A stretch of 64,000 nt of DNA. Origin: Paraburkholderia nodosa (lineage in GTDB: Bacteria; Pseudomonadota; Gammaproteobacteria; Burkholderiales; Burkholderiaceae). The translations under genes and the position numbers were made by a program. Of the stretch, positions 1 through 7,735 are shown one piece after another. How positions within the stretch are numbered: position 1 is the stretch's first letter; every line of letters starts with the position of its first letter. The stretch covers positions 62,001 through 126,000 of the forward strand of contig NZ_MCNV01000005.1 of the NCBI RefSeq assembly GCF_001718195.1. The letters run 5' to 3'. Under the pieces are notes generated by a model. The model was not told where the DNA came from. It saw only the letters and a program-made list of their open reading frames with translations, and ran no database searches.

Positions 1-1083
1 TCGGCGTATCTGACCGATGCGCTCGCGCACGCCGTGCGCTACGGCGCGGGCCGCGTCACGCTCTCCGTGCCGGGCGCTGCGGCGATAGACGACCGTGGCG
101 CGCTGCTCGCCGCCGTCGACGCGGCGCGCCACGCGGGTGCGGGTGCCACGTCTTCGCGCTGGGGCTTCGCCGTCGACGTGGCGTTCGCGGCAAGCGCGCA
201 TCGCGACGCACGCTGGAAATACGGTCTGCGCTTTGGCGCGGCGGCGCTGCTCGTCGATCTGCTGATCGGCGCGGCCTGGCTCATCGCATTCGCGCCGCGC
301 CGGCTGCTGCTCTCGGCGGTGCGCCGCGGCCTGCGGCACGGCCAGTTTCATGTGGTCTACCAGCCCGTGGTCGAACTGGCGACCGGCCGCGTGAGCGGCG
401 CAGAGGCGCTCATTCGCTGGACCCATCCGAAATTCGGCGCAGTGAGTCCCGCCGTGTTCATGGCCGACGTAGAGGGTAGCCGCCTGCTCGGACCGGTCAC
501 GCGCTTCGTGCTCGAACGCGCAACCACAGAGATGGTGCGCGCGACGAGCGAGCGTCCGTTTCACCTCGCCGTCAACGTTGCGCCGCTGGACTTCGAACGC
601 AAGGATTTCGTGGCGGACGTGCTCGGCGCAGTCGAGCACCTGCCGCCGGACATCATCCTGATTCTCGAAGTGACCGAGCGTTTCCTGCTCGAACAGCGCG
701 CTCGCACCGAGGCGGTGTTCGAGACGCTGAAGGCGCGCGGCGTGAAATTCGCTATCGACGACTTCGGCACGCATCACAGCAACCTCGACACGCTCGGGCG
801 CTTTCCGTTCGACTACGTGAAGATCGACGGGCAGTTCGTACGACAACTCGAGCGGCGCGGCGATCAGCTTGTCAAGGGGATCGTGGCGCTGGCCAGTCAC
901 TTCGGAATGGAAATCATTGCAGAGGGTGTCGAGACCGAGGCGCAACACGAGATGTTGCAACGTCTGGGCATTCGCTATGGGCAGGGGTATTTCTACCGGC
1001 GGCCGGGCTCCGCTGCGAGTATTGCCGAAATGCAGCGCGACGCGAGGCTCGTGCGTTATGCGGTGTCGTCGCCGGTGCGCTAG
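1..1083 (+). CDS. EAL-domain c-di-GMP phosphodiesterase, 5' end outside window
   Basis: The frame is open from base 1, so the gene enters from outside the window and only its last 360 codons are visible. A membrane-spanning stretch (about residues 70-95 of the visible part) is followed by a complete EAL domain: the EAL signature in AEALIRW, the VTER glutamate, DDFGTHHSN (family consensus DDFGTG), KIDGQF and EGVETEAQ are all present. Proteins of this shape (periplasmic sensor, transmembrane helix, cytoplasmic EAL) hydrolyse cyclic di-GMP to pGpG. The periplasmic part resembles the C-terminal end of a CSS-motif sensor, but the cysteine motif itself would lie upstream and cannot be seen. A GTG at 34 is probably internal, not the start. 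Confidence 0.9.
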   Translation, partial: SAYLTDALAHAVRYGAGRVTLSVPGAAAIDDRGALLAAVDAARHAGAGATSSRWGFAVDVAFAASAHRDARWKYGLRFGAAALLVDLLIGAAWLIAFAPRRLLLSAVRRGLRHGQFHVVYQPVVELATGRVSGAEALIRWTHPKFGAVSPAVFMADVEGSRLLGPVTRFVLERATTEMVRATSERPFHLAVNVAPLDFERKDFVADVLGAVEHLPPDIILILEVTERFLLEQRARTEAVFETLKARGVKFAIDDFGTHHSNLDTLGRFPFDYVKIDGQFVRQLERRGDQLVKGIVALASHFGMEIIAEGVETEAQHEMLQRLGIRYGQGYFYRRPGSAASIAEMQRDARLVRYAVSSPVR

Positions 1084-1251
1084 CGCGAATACGTATGAAC
1101 GGTCTTGAATAACGAATTCCGTAAGCCGAAGTTGCGAAGTCTGCAATCCTTACCGAGGGTTGTCTGCAAAAGCGCACGTGCTTCCGGTTGCGCCATTTCC
1201 TGTTTCGATTATTGTCTTTCTCGATTCGACAGTTAAATCAGATACGCGGAC

Positions 1252-1788
1252 CTAGAAGCCGCGCCGAACGGTAACCGTTGCGCCTGTGCTATGCGAATGA
1301 AGAATGGCGACGCGTGCGGTGGCGGAAAACACCCACTCGTCGACGGTCAGCGAGAGCCTGCGCTGAGGCTGCGCGCCGATGTTCAGCGTGCTGTCCGGCA
1401 CCTGAAGAATCGAGATTTGCGGCGCTGTGGAAGGGCCCATCTGCAGATAATCGGCACTCGACCGTGCAGCCTGCTGCTCACCGTAACGGCTTCCGGGCGC
1501 GGATTTCACGAAGTCGTAATGGTATTTGTCCTGTGCCACCGGCGCGCTATAAAAGCTTTCGACTTCCGCGTAAAACGGCTTTGACTGATTCGCGTGATAT
1601 TCCATTTCGTACCGGTGGAGGTACGCCTGGGGTTCCGGTGGCAGCGCTGGAACCACTTCCATCGGCATTGACGGGATATTGGCGACCGTCATGGTTTCGG
1701 GAATGTTCAAACCGGTGCTCTGAGCGAATGCGTAACCGCTCAGCATAAAAAAGGCTGCACCGACAATCTTTTCGTTCAGGCACGTCAT
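1252..1788 (-). CDS. Hypothetical exported protein
   Basis: A 178-residue protein with no family I recognise. The chosen start is the ATG at 1788, because GGAGG lies 7 bases upstream of it; the ATG two codons earlier would be almost on top of that site. The N-terminus has a hydrophobic core ending in GYAFAQS, a good signal-peptidase site, so it should be periplasmic or secreted. The rest is rich in Pro, Tyr and Ser early on and has a beta-like C-terminus (RRLSLTVDEW, ATVTVRRGF). It stands alone between the EAL gene and the MocR gene. Confidence 0.6.
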   Translation of the reverse strand: MTCLNEKIVGAAFFMLSGYAFAQSTGLNIPETMTVANIPSMPMEVVPALPPEPQAYLHRYEMEYHANQSKPFYAEVESFYSAPVAQDKYHYDFVKSAPGSRYGEQQAARSSADYLQMGPSTAPQISILQVPDSTLNIGAQPQRRLSLTVDEWVFSATARVAILHSHSTGATVTVRRGF

Positions 1789-2135
1789 GAGCATGCCTCC
1801 AATGACGAACTCGAAACATCAAACTGTCGAACGTTCCTGCCGAACTGACTGCCTTTGCATCACTTGCACCAATGCATTCTAGTACCTGATTTGCTTCCTG
1901 CCAGCCGAATGTGTGCGTACGCGATGCAGATGGATGCGAAGTCCACCAGAGCGCGGTTGACGTGCACCGTCGTTGCCTAACATCGCGGACGTTATGACCG
2001 ATTCGAGCTGCGCGAGGCGCACTCGCAGCGGAAGAAATTGCGCATGGACGTGCGCATGCTCGATGGGCTCACGCAGCAGGCGAGCCCATCGACGCCACAT
2101 CGACGCCAACCCATTGGGGAAAATCCGGGTGCGGC
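1789..2135. other. Intergenic region of about 350 bases
   Basis: No convincing gene on either strand; codon use and the lack of ribosome sites argue against the short open frames here. It holds the upstream region of the exported-protein gene and, at 2060-2092, a perfect hairpin listed separately. Confidence 0.5.
2060..2092. terminator. Hairpin downstream of the MocR gene
   Basis: TCGATGGGCTC at 2060-2070 is mirrored exactly by GAGCCCATCGA at 2082-2092 around an 11-base loop. It lies about 45 bases past the stop of the minus-strand MocR gene. There is no T-run on either side, so intrinsic termination is uncertain; it could also protect the 3' end of the mRNA. Confidence 0.4.
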
Positions 2136-3563
2136 CTAGATCGTGCCGAAGAGCGCGCGCGGCCGGTCCTGCAGTGTGCGAGCGAGAACCTTCAGTGCGC
2201 GCGCGAGTTGCTCCCGCGAGGTTGCACACGCGAGGTTGACACGCACGCCGTGCTCGAGCGTCGAGCGGTCCACCGCGAAGGCCGAAGCGGGCATGGTATT
2301 CACGCCGCGCGCGAGCGCATTCGCGGCGAAGTCGTCGGAACGCCACGGCGCCGGTACACGCAGCCAGACGAACATGCACGCCGGGTCGCTGTTGAGCAAC
2401 TCGCGCGGCAGGATCTGGAGAGCGAGTTCCTGGCGCGCCTGCAGCTCCGCACGCTGCGCTTCGAGGATGAGGTGAGCGGTGCCGTCCTCGATCCAACGCG
2501 TGGTGATGAGCGTGGTGAGCGGCGCAGGCATCCAGGCCGTCGTGCGCACGGCTTCGGCTGCGAGCGGTGCACCGTGCGGCGGCGTGAGCAGATAGCCGAT
2601 GCGCAGCCCCGGCGCGAGCACCTTCGAGGTGGAGGCCACGTGGAAGGTCAGCTCGGGACACAGGCTCGCGATGGTCGGCAGGCGCTTGCGCAGCAACGGC
2701 CCGTACACGTCGTCCTCGATGATGGCGACGTGATGGCGCCGCGCGATCTCCACGAGCGCGAGGCGCCGCTCGAGGCTCATCGTGACCACGCTGGGGTTCT
2801 GCAGGTTCGGCACGGTGAAGATGGCCTTCACCGGCATGCGGCGGCAGGCATCGCCGAGCTGGTCGGGCAGGAGGCCTTCGGCGTCGCTCGGGATACCGAC
2901 CAGCTCGAACTGGAATACGGGCGCGAGCGCCTTGAGGCCGTAGTACGTCAGCTTGTCGGAAAGGATCACGCCTTCGTGTCCCATCAGGCTGCTCAGGACC
3001 GCATAGAGGCCGTGCTGCGCGCCGCTCGTCACGACGAGATTCTCGGGTGAGGGCGTGAAGCCCGGTGCGGCGATCCACTGCGCGCCCGCGGCGCGCGCCC
3101 ATTCGGCGCCCTGGGGCGGCTGGTATTCCTGGGTTTCGGCAAAGCGCGGGTCGCGCGAGATCGACGCCATCGTGCGGGCGAGCTGCGCGAGAAATTCTCC
3201 GGTCGCCGGCCGGTTGACGGTGAGGTCCACCACGCCACCCGCTTCAGCGCCGCTCGCCTGACTGCCGCGCTGCGCCGCCGCGCCGACGGCAGGCATGGCC
3301 CCGCCGGTGACGATCGAGCCGCGCCGCTTGCTCGCCACGATCAGCCCGCGCGCCTGCAATTCCTTATACGCGCGCGAGACCGTGGAGACGTTGATGCCCA
3401 GTTCCACGGCCAGATCGCGCTGCGGCGGCAGGCGGCTGCCGGGTGGGTACTGACCGCTGCGCACCTGCTCCTCGAGATTGCGGGAGACCTCCAGATACGT
3501 GGCTTGTCGACCTTTTGTCTGGAGATCGTCATCCGATTTTGTCTGGTAATCGTCGGCTTTCAT
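2136..3563 (-). CDS. MocR/GabR-type transcriptional regulator (GntR helix-turn-helix plus aminotransferase-like domain)
   Basis: A 475-residue chimeric regulator. The N-terminal GntR winged helix is clear (PPGSRLPPQRDLAVELGINVS, then RAYKELQARGLIV), followed by a linker and a fold-type-I aminotransferase domain with NLQNPS, EDDVYG and the PLP-binding lysine in STSKVLAPGLRIGY (about K314). In this family the aminotransferase domain senses an amino-compound effector through PLP instead of catalysing. I chose ATG 3563 (GGAG 11 bases upstream) over GTG 3602, which has a weaker site; neither is certain. It is transcribed away from the permease/DadA/LivJ set starting at 3849, the usual arrangement for a MocR regulator and its targets. 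The effector is unknown. Confidence 0.88.
   Translation of the reverse strand: MKADDYQTKSDDDLQTKGRQATYLEVSRNLEEQVRSGQYPPGSRLPPQRDLAVELGINVSTVSRAYKELQARGLIVASKRRGSIVTGGAMPAVGAAAQRGSQASGAEAGGVVDLTVNRPATGEFLAQLARTMASISRDPRFAETQEYQPPQGAEWARAAGAQWIAAPGFTPSPENLVVTSGAQHGLYAVLSSLMGHEGVILSDKLTYYGLKALAPVFQFELVGIPSDAEGLLPDQLGDACRRMPVKAIFTVPNLQNPSVVTMSLERRLALVEIARRHHVAIIEDDVYGPLLRKRLPTIASLCPELTFHVASTSKVLAPGLRIGYLLTPPHGAPLAAEAVRTTAWMPAPLTTLITTRWIEDGTAHLILEAQRAELQARQELALQILPRELLNSDPACMFVWLRVPAPWRSDDFAANALARGVNTMPASAFAVDRSTLEHGVRVNLACATSREQLARALKVLARTLQDRPRALFGTI
3513..3560. repeat. Two tandem 24-bp units at the 5' end of the MocR gene
   Basis: TTTTGTCTGG occurs at 3513-3522 and again at 3537-3546, and ATCGTC at 3525-3530 and 3549-3554, both with a 24-base period. 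Read on the minus strand this is the first part of the coding region (two similar eight-residue units, DDYQTKS and DDDLQTK). It may be a coding minisatellite or an autoregulatory operator, since MocR proteins often bind direct repeats. Confidence 0.5.
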
Positions 3564-3735
3564 GCAAGTAGTAACTCCATACAAAATTCGATCGTCTGCC
3601 ACGTTGCCTTGCTGCTGTGAAATGGACTGCTAGCGCCGCCGCCGCATCGTTACGCCAATAGTACGATATCTGGCCGGAGTTTAGCTGCCTTTGTCCCGGG
3701 CCGAAAGGTCACCCACCAGGGAATTTCCTAGTCTC

Positions 3736-3777
3736 CACACAAAGCATTTTTAATTGCACACAAAAAATTATTGTGTG
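3736..3777. promoter_or_regulatory. Repeated CACACAA half-sites in the MocR/permease divergent region
   Basis: CACACAA appears at 3736-3742 and 3757-3763, and its exact complement TTGTGTG at 3771-3777, so the last two form a perfect 7-bp inverted repeat around AAAATTA. The sites lie in the AT-rich part of the divergent intergenic region, 72 bases and more before the permease start. This is the best operator candidate here; assigning it to the MocR protein is inference. Confidence 0.5.
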
Positions 3778-3848
3778 AGTATGAATTCAAGGTTTTGTTC
3801 GGTCGGCAGTTCGGCGCAACACGCACTGTATTACAGGAGGACAGGCTC

Positions 3849-5261
3849 GTGGCAACCCGGCAACCCACACCCGCTTCCGACGTAACATCCACACCCCTTG
3901 GCCACTCGCTGCGCAAGCGGCACGTCACGATGATTTCGCTCGGCGGAATCATCGGCGCGGGGCTCTTCGTCGGGAGCAGCGCGACCATCAGCGCGATGGG
4001 GCCGGCTGCCTGCCTGAGCTATCTGCTGGCCGGCATCGTCGTGCTGTTCGTCATGCGTATGCTCGGCGAGATGGCGCTCGCGCATCCGGGTGTCGGCTCG
4101 TTCACGGAGTTCACGCGCATCGGTCTCGGCGACTGGGCCGGTTTCACGAACGGCTGGCTCTACTGGTACTTCTGGGTCATCGTGGTCGCCGTGGAGGCGG
4201 TGGCGGGCGCGGGCATCCTGCAGCGCTGGATTCCCGCACCGGTCTGGGTAATCGGGCTCGTGCTCCTGTCGCTCATGACGGCCGTGAACCTGCTCTCGGT
4301 GAAATCGTATGGAGAATTCGAGTACTGGTTCGCGTCGATCAAGGTGGCGGCGATCATCGTGTTCATCGTGGTGGGCGCGAGCTATCTGTTCGGGTTCAGC
4401 TCGTGGCACCAGACCGTGAACAACCTGAGCGGCGACCACGGATTCATGCCGTTCGGCGCGATGTCGATCTTCGCGGGCGTGCCCACGGTGATTTTCGCCG
4501 TGGGCGGTGCGGAGATCGCGACCATTGCCGCGGCCGAATCCGACGATCCGGGCCGCAACGTGGCGTCGATGACACGCTCGGTCATCCTGCGCGTCATCAC
4601 GTTCTATGTCGGCTCGCTCTTCGTGATCGCGTGCATCGTGCCGTGGGCGAGCATCAAGGTGGGCTACTCGCCGTTCGTGGCCGCGCTCGAAACCATGCAT
4701 ATCCCGGGCGCCGCGGACATCATGAATGCAATCGTTCTGGTGGCCGTGCTCTCGGCGCTGAACTCCGGGCTCTATGTCTCCTCGCGCATCGTGTTCCGGC
4801 TCGCCGAGCGCCGCGACGCCCCGCGCGCGCTGCTCTCGCTCTCGAAGAGCCGCGTGCCGCGCCTCGCCGTGCTGGCGAGCAGCATCGTCGGCTACGTGGC
4901 CATCGTCGCGGCCATCGTTTCGCCCCAGGGCGTGTTCCTCTATCTCGTCAGTGCATCGGGCGCGATCATGCTGTTCGTGTATCTCTCCATCGCCGTTTCG
5001 CAGATCGTGATTCGCCGGCGCCTCGAGGCGACGGCGCCCGAACGGCTCACATTCAAAATGTGGCTCTTTCCCTGGCTTTCGTGGGCCGTGGTGGCCGCGA
5101 TTGCCGGCGTGCTCTGCGCGATGGGCTTCGACCATGCGCTCGCGGGCCAGCTCATGGCGAGCCTGGCGAGCCTGGCGGTGGTGTCGGCGGCTTACCTGCT
5201 CACACGCAAGAGGACTCACGTGCAGGAATTCCGTGAGCCTGCAACCAACTGGAAGAAGTAA
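3849..5261 (+). CDS. APC-superfamily amino acid permease
   Basis: A 470-residue inner-membrane amino-acid transporter of the proton-coupled AAT group (GabP/ProY/CycA-like). The start is GTG 3849, with AGGAGG 8 bases upstream. The N-terminus has the family signature HVTMISLGGIIGAGLFVGSS in the first transmembrane helix, followed by about 12 hydrophobic segments and PxxAxxSLAxL-like helices. The consensus amphipathic motif GEMALAHP matches the permease signature region. It overlaps the next gene (FAD oxidoreductase) by one base, so import and oxidation of the substrate are probably coupled. Substrate cannot be read from sequence; neutral or D-amino acids are plausible because of the DadA-like neighbour. 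Confidence 0.9.
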   Translation: MATRQPTPASDVTSTPLGHSLRKRHVTMISLGGIIGAGLFVGSSATISAMGPAACLSYLLAGIVVLFVMRMLGEMALAHPGVGSFTEFTRIGLGDWAGFTNGWLYWYFWVIVVAVEAVAGAGILQRWIPAPVWVIGLVLLSLMTAVNLLSVKSYGEFEYWFASIKVAAIIVFIVVGASYLFGFSSWHQTVNNLSGDHGFMPFGAMSIFAGVPTVIFAVGGAEIATIAAAESDDPGRNVASMTRSVILRVITFYVGSLFVIACIVPWASIKVGYSPFVAALETMHIPGAADIMNAIVLVAVLSALNSGLYVSSRIVFRLAERRDAPRALLSLSKSRVPRLAVLASSIVGYVAIVAAIVSPQGVFLYLVSASGAIMLFVYLSIAVSQIVIRRRLEATAPERLTFKMWLFPWLSWAVVAAIAGVLCAMGFDHALAGQLMASLASLAVVSAAYLLTRKRTHVQEFREPATNWKK

Positions 5262-6493
5262 TGGCGCAAGTGGCTGTCATCGGCGCGGGCTTCGTGGGGT
5301 TGTCGTGCGCGTACTGGCTCATGCGCGACGGGCACAGCGTGACGCTGTACGACGCGCAGGGGCCGGGCGAGGGCGCTTCATACGGCAACGCGGGCACGTT
5401 CGCGAACTATGCGTGCATTCCCGTGAACAACCCGGACGTGTTCCGCAATATCCCGCGCTTTCTATTCTCGTCGACGAGCCCGCTGCGCATCCGCTGGGGC
5501 GACGTGCCGGCGCTCGCGCCCTGGCTCACGCGTTTCCTGCTGAGCGCGACGCCCCGCCGCTATGAGGGCAGCGTGAATGCGCTCGCGCAATTGCTTTCGC
5601 GCGCCTTCGAAGGCTACCGCGAAATGCTGGCCGTCGACACGCTCGCGGCCTTCGTGCGTGAACGCGAATGCCTTTACCTGTATTCGAGCGCAGCGTCGTT
5701 CAAGGCCGCGCAGCCGGCGCTCGAGCTACGGCGCTCGCTCGGCGTGGCGTTCGAAACGCTCGCGCGCAACGAGATCGCCCAACTGGAGCCCGGCCTCGCG
5801 CCGCTCTTCCCTCAAGGCACGCTCTTCAAGGGCAGCTGGTTTCTGAGCGATCCGCGCGGCTTTCTGCAGGCCTTGCACGCGATGCTGACGCAGCGCGGCC
5901 TGGTGCACCGGCGCGTGGCGGTCGATACGCTGAAGCCAACGTCTCGTGCGGTGAAGCTGATTGATACGGCGGGCGAGGCACATGACGCGGAACAGGCCAT
6001 TGTCTGCGCGGGTGCGTTTTCGGGGCGCCTCGCGCGCCAATGCGGCGACGCAGTGCCGCTAGGTGTGGAACGTGGCTATCACGTGCGCTTTCCTGGCACC
6101 GCTAATCGAATTTCGCGTCCGTGCGGCTGGGCCGAACGCGGCTTCTACATGACGCCGATGGACGGCGGCATCCGCGCGGCGGGCACCGTCGAGCTGGCGG
6201 CCAGCGGCGCGGGCAAGAACGCGGACCTGCTGCGCCTCTTGACGCGCTCCGCGCAGGAGGCGCTGCCCGGGCTGCCGGAACCGGACAGCGACTGGCTGGG
6301 TTTCAGGCCGAGCCTGCCCGACGCGTTGCCCGTGGTGGGCGCGTCGAGCCGCTCGCCGCGCGTGATCTACGCGTTCGGGCACCAGCATCTGGGCGTGACG
6401 CTCGGCGGCGTGACGGGCGGCGTGGTCGCCGATCTCGTTGCAAGGCGTGCGCCTCCTTTCGATCTTGCGCCTTATAGTCCGCGACGCTTTTAA
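5261..6493 (+). CDS. FAD-dependent amino acid oxidoreductase, DadA-like
   Basis: A 410-residue member of the DAO family. The N-terminal FAD-binding fold is plain: VIGAGFVGLSCAYWL with GxGxxG, an acidic residue ending the second strand (LYDAQG) and GASYGNAGTF, which matches the D-amino-acid dehydrogenase group. The C-terminus has the second flavin motif region GVTLGGVTGGVVADL. Members oxidise D-amino acids or related secondary amines to oxo acids, passing electrons to the respiratory chain. Its ATG overlaps the permease stop codon by one base, so the two are translationally coupled. It is not next to dadX or alr, so the catabolic D-alanine role of true DadA is not supported. Confidence 0.85.
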   Translation: MAQVAVIGAGFVGLSCAYWLMRDGHSVTLYDAQGPGEGASYGNAGTFANYACIPVNNPDVFRNIPRFLFSSTSPLRIRWGDVPALAPWLTRFLLSATPRRYEGSVNALAQLLSRAFEGYREMLAVDTLAAFVRERECLYLYSSAASFKAAQPALELRRSLGVAFETLARNEIAQLEPGLAPLFPQGTLFKGSWFLSDPRGFLQALHAMLTQRGLVHRRVAVDTLKPTSRAVKLIDTAGEAHDAEQAIVCAGAFSGRLARQCGDAVPLGVERGYHVRFPGTANRISRPCGWAERGFYMTPMDGGIRAAGTVELAASGAGKNADLLRLLTRSAQEALPGLPEPDSDWLGFRPSLPDALPVVGASSRSPRVIYAFGHQHLGVTLGGVTGGVVADLVARRAPPFDLAPYSPRRF

Positions 6494-6569
6494 CCCGTGA
6501 TTCAAGCCACTTTCCAGCCAACCGCCACATAACACCCACCGCAACAGTCTCCCAGCGAGGATGAGCATC

Positions 6570-7718
6570 ATGAACCGCCGCACTCTCGTACTAACGATGG
6601 CCCTCGGGCTGATGGGCTTGCACGGCCCCGCGCAGGCGGCCGACCCCGAGGTTGTGAAGATCGGCTTCGCGGGTCCGCTCACCGGCCCGGTGGCGCGCGT
6701 CGGCAAGGACTTGCAGTATGGCGCGCAGCTCGCGATCGACGAGGAGAACGCCAAACACCCCATGATTGCGGGCAAGCCGGTGAAGTACGTGCTCGACGTG
6801 CAGGACGACCAGGCCGATCCGCACGTGGCCGTGCAGGTGGCGCAAAAGCTCGTGGACGACGGCGTGGTCGGCGTGATCGGCCACTACAACTCGGGCTGCA
6901 GCATTCCCGCTTCGACGGTGTATCACAATGCGAATGTCGCGATGATCACGCCGGGCTCGACGAATCCGGCGCTGACCCAGCAGGGCTACGCGAACGTGTT
7001 TCGCACCATGGGCAACGACGGCATAGGCGGCGTGATCGCCGGCAAGTTCGCGGTGGAGCAGTTGAAGGCGAAGCGCATCGGCATCATCGACGACCGCACG
7101 GCCTTTGGCCAGGGGCTCGCCGACGCGTTCGAGAAAGGCGCGAAGGAGGCCAACGGCAATATCGTCGACCGCGAGTTCACCAATGACAAAGCCGTCGATT
7201 TTCGCGCCATTCTTACCTCGCTCAAGCAGAAGAACGTCGACGTGATTTTCTTTGGCGGCCTCGACGAACAGGGCGCGATGCTCGCCAAGCAGATGCGCAC
7301 GCTCGGCATGCCGGCGCGCCTGTTCGGCGCGGGCGCATTGAAGAGCAATGCCTTCCTGCAGATCGCGGGCCCGGCGGGCGAAGGCACGCAGGATCTCGAA
7401 CCAGGGCCGGCGCTCGACAAGCTGCCTTCGGCGCAGGCGTTTGCGAAGCGCTACAAGGCACGCTTCAATCAGGATGTCGAACTGTATGCGCCGTTCGCCT
7501 ATGATGCCGCGCTCGCGATGATCAAGGCGATTCGCGACGCCGATTCGCTCGACCGCGCAAAGATCGTCGCGAGTTTCCCGAAGGTGACGGTGGTGGGCGT
7601 GACGGGCAATATCGCGTTCGATCCGCACGGCGACCTCATCAAGCCGCCTTATACGCTCTTCGAGGTGCAGCAGGGCCAGTGGAAGAGCCTCAAGACGCTC
7701 GGGGGCAATGGCGTGTAA
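6570..7718 (+). CDS. Branched-chain-amino-acid-type ABC substrate-binding protein (LivJ/LivK family)
   Basis: A 382-residue periplasmic binding protein. Start ATG 6570 is chosen because GAGG lies 9 bases before it; the ATG at 6561 abuts that site. The signal peptide ends at GPAQAAD. The mature protein has the family opening KIGFAGPLTGPVARVGKD, then GVIGHYNSGCSIPAS and the FGAGALKSNAFLQIAG region typical of leucine/isoleucine/valine-binding proteins. Family members also bind many other amino acids and aromatic compounds. No LivHMGF genes accompany it, so it must work with a transporter encoded elsewhere, or act as a receptor. It probably shares the transcript of the permease and DadA-like genes (76-base gap). 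Confidence 0.88.
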   Translation: MNRRTLVLTMALGLMGLHGPAQAADPEVVKIGFAGPLTGPVARVGKDLQYGAQLAIDEENAKHPMIAGKPVKYVLDVQDDQADPHVAVQVAQKLVDDGVVGVIGHYNSGCSIPASTVYHNANVAMITPGSTNPALTQQGYANVFRTMGNDGIGGVIAGKFAVEQLKAKRIGIIDDRTAFGQGLADAFEKGAKEANGNIVDREFTNDKAVDFRAILTSLKQKNVDVIFFGGLDEQGAMLAKQMRTLGMPARLFGAGALKSNAFLQIAGPAGEGTQDLEPGPALDKLPSAQAFAKRYKARFNQDVELYAPFAYDAALAMIKAIRDADSLDRAKIVASFPKVTVVGVTGNIAFDPHGDLIKPPYTLFEVQQGQWKSLKTLGGNGV

Positions 7719-7735
7719 AGCGCGTGAGGGGCCTT

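Noticed and set aside
1879-2135. Possible gene remnant downstream of the MocR gene
   Set aside because: An open frame reads through from the opposite part of the MocR gene, but in a frame without family sequence; the short tail is not enough to call a pseudogene.
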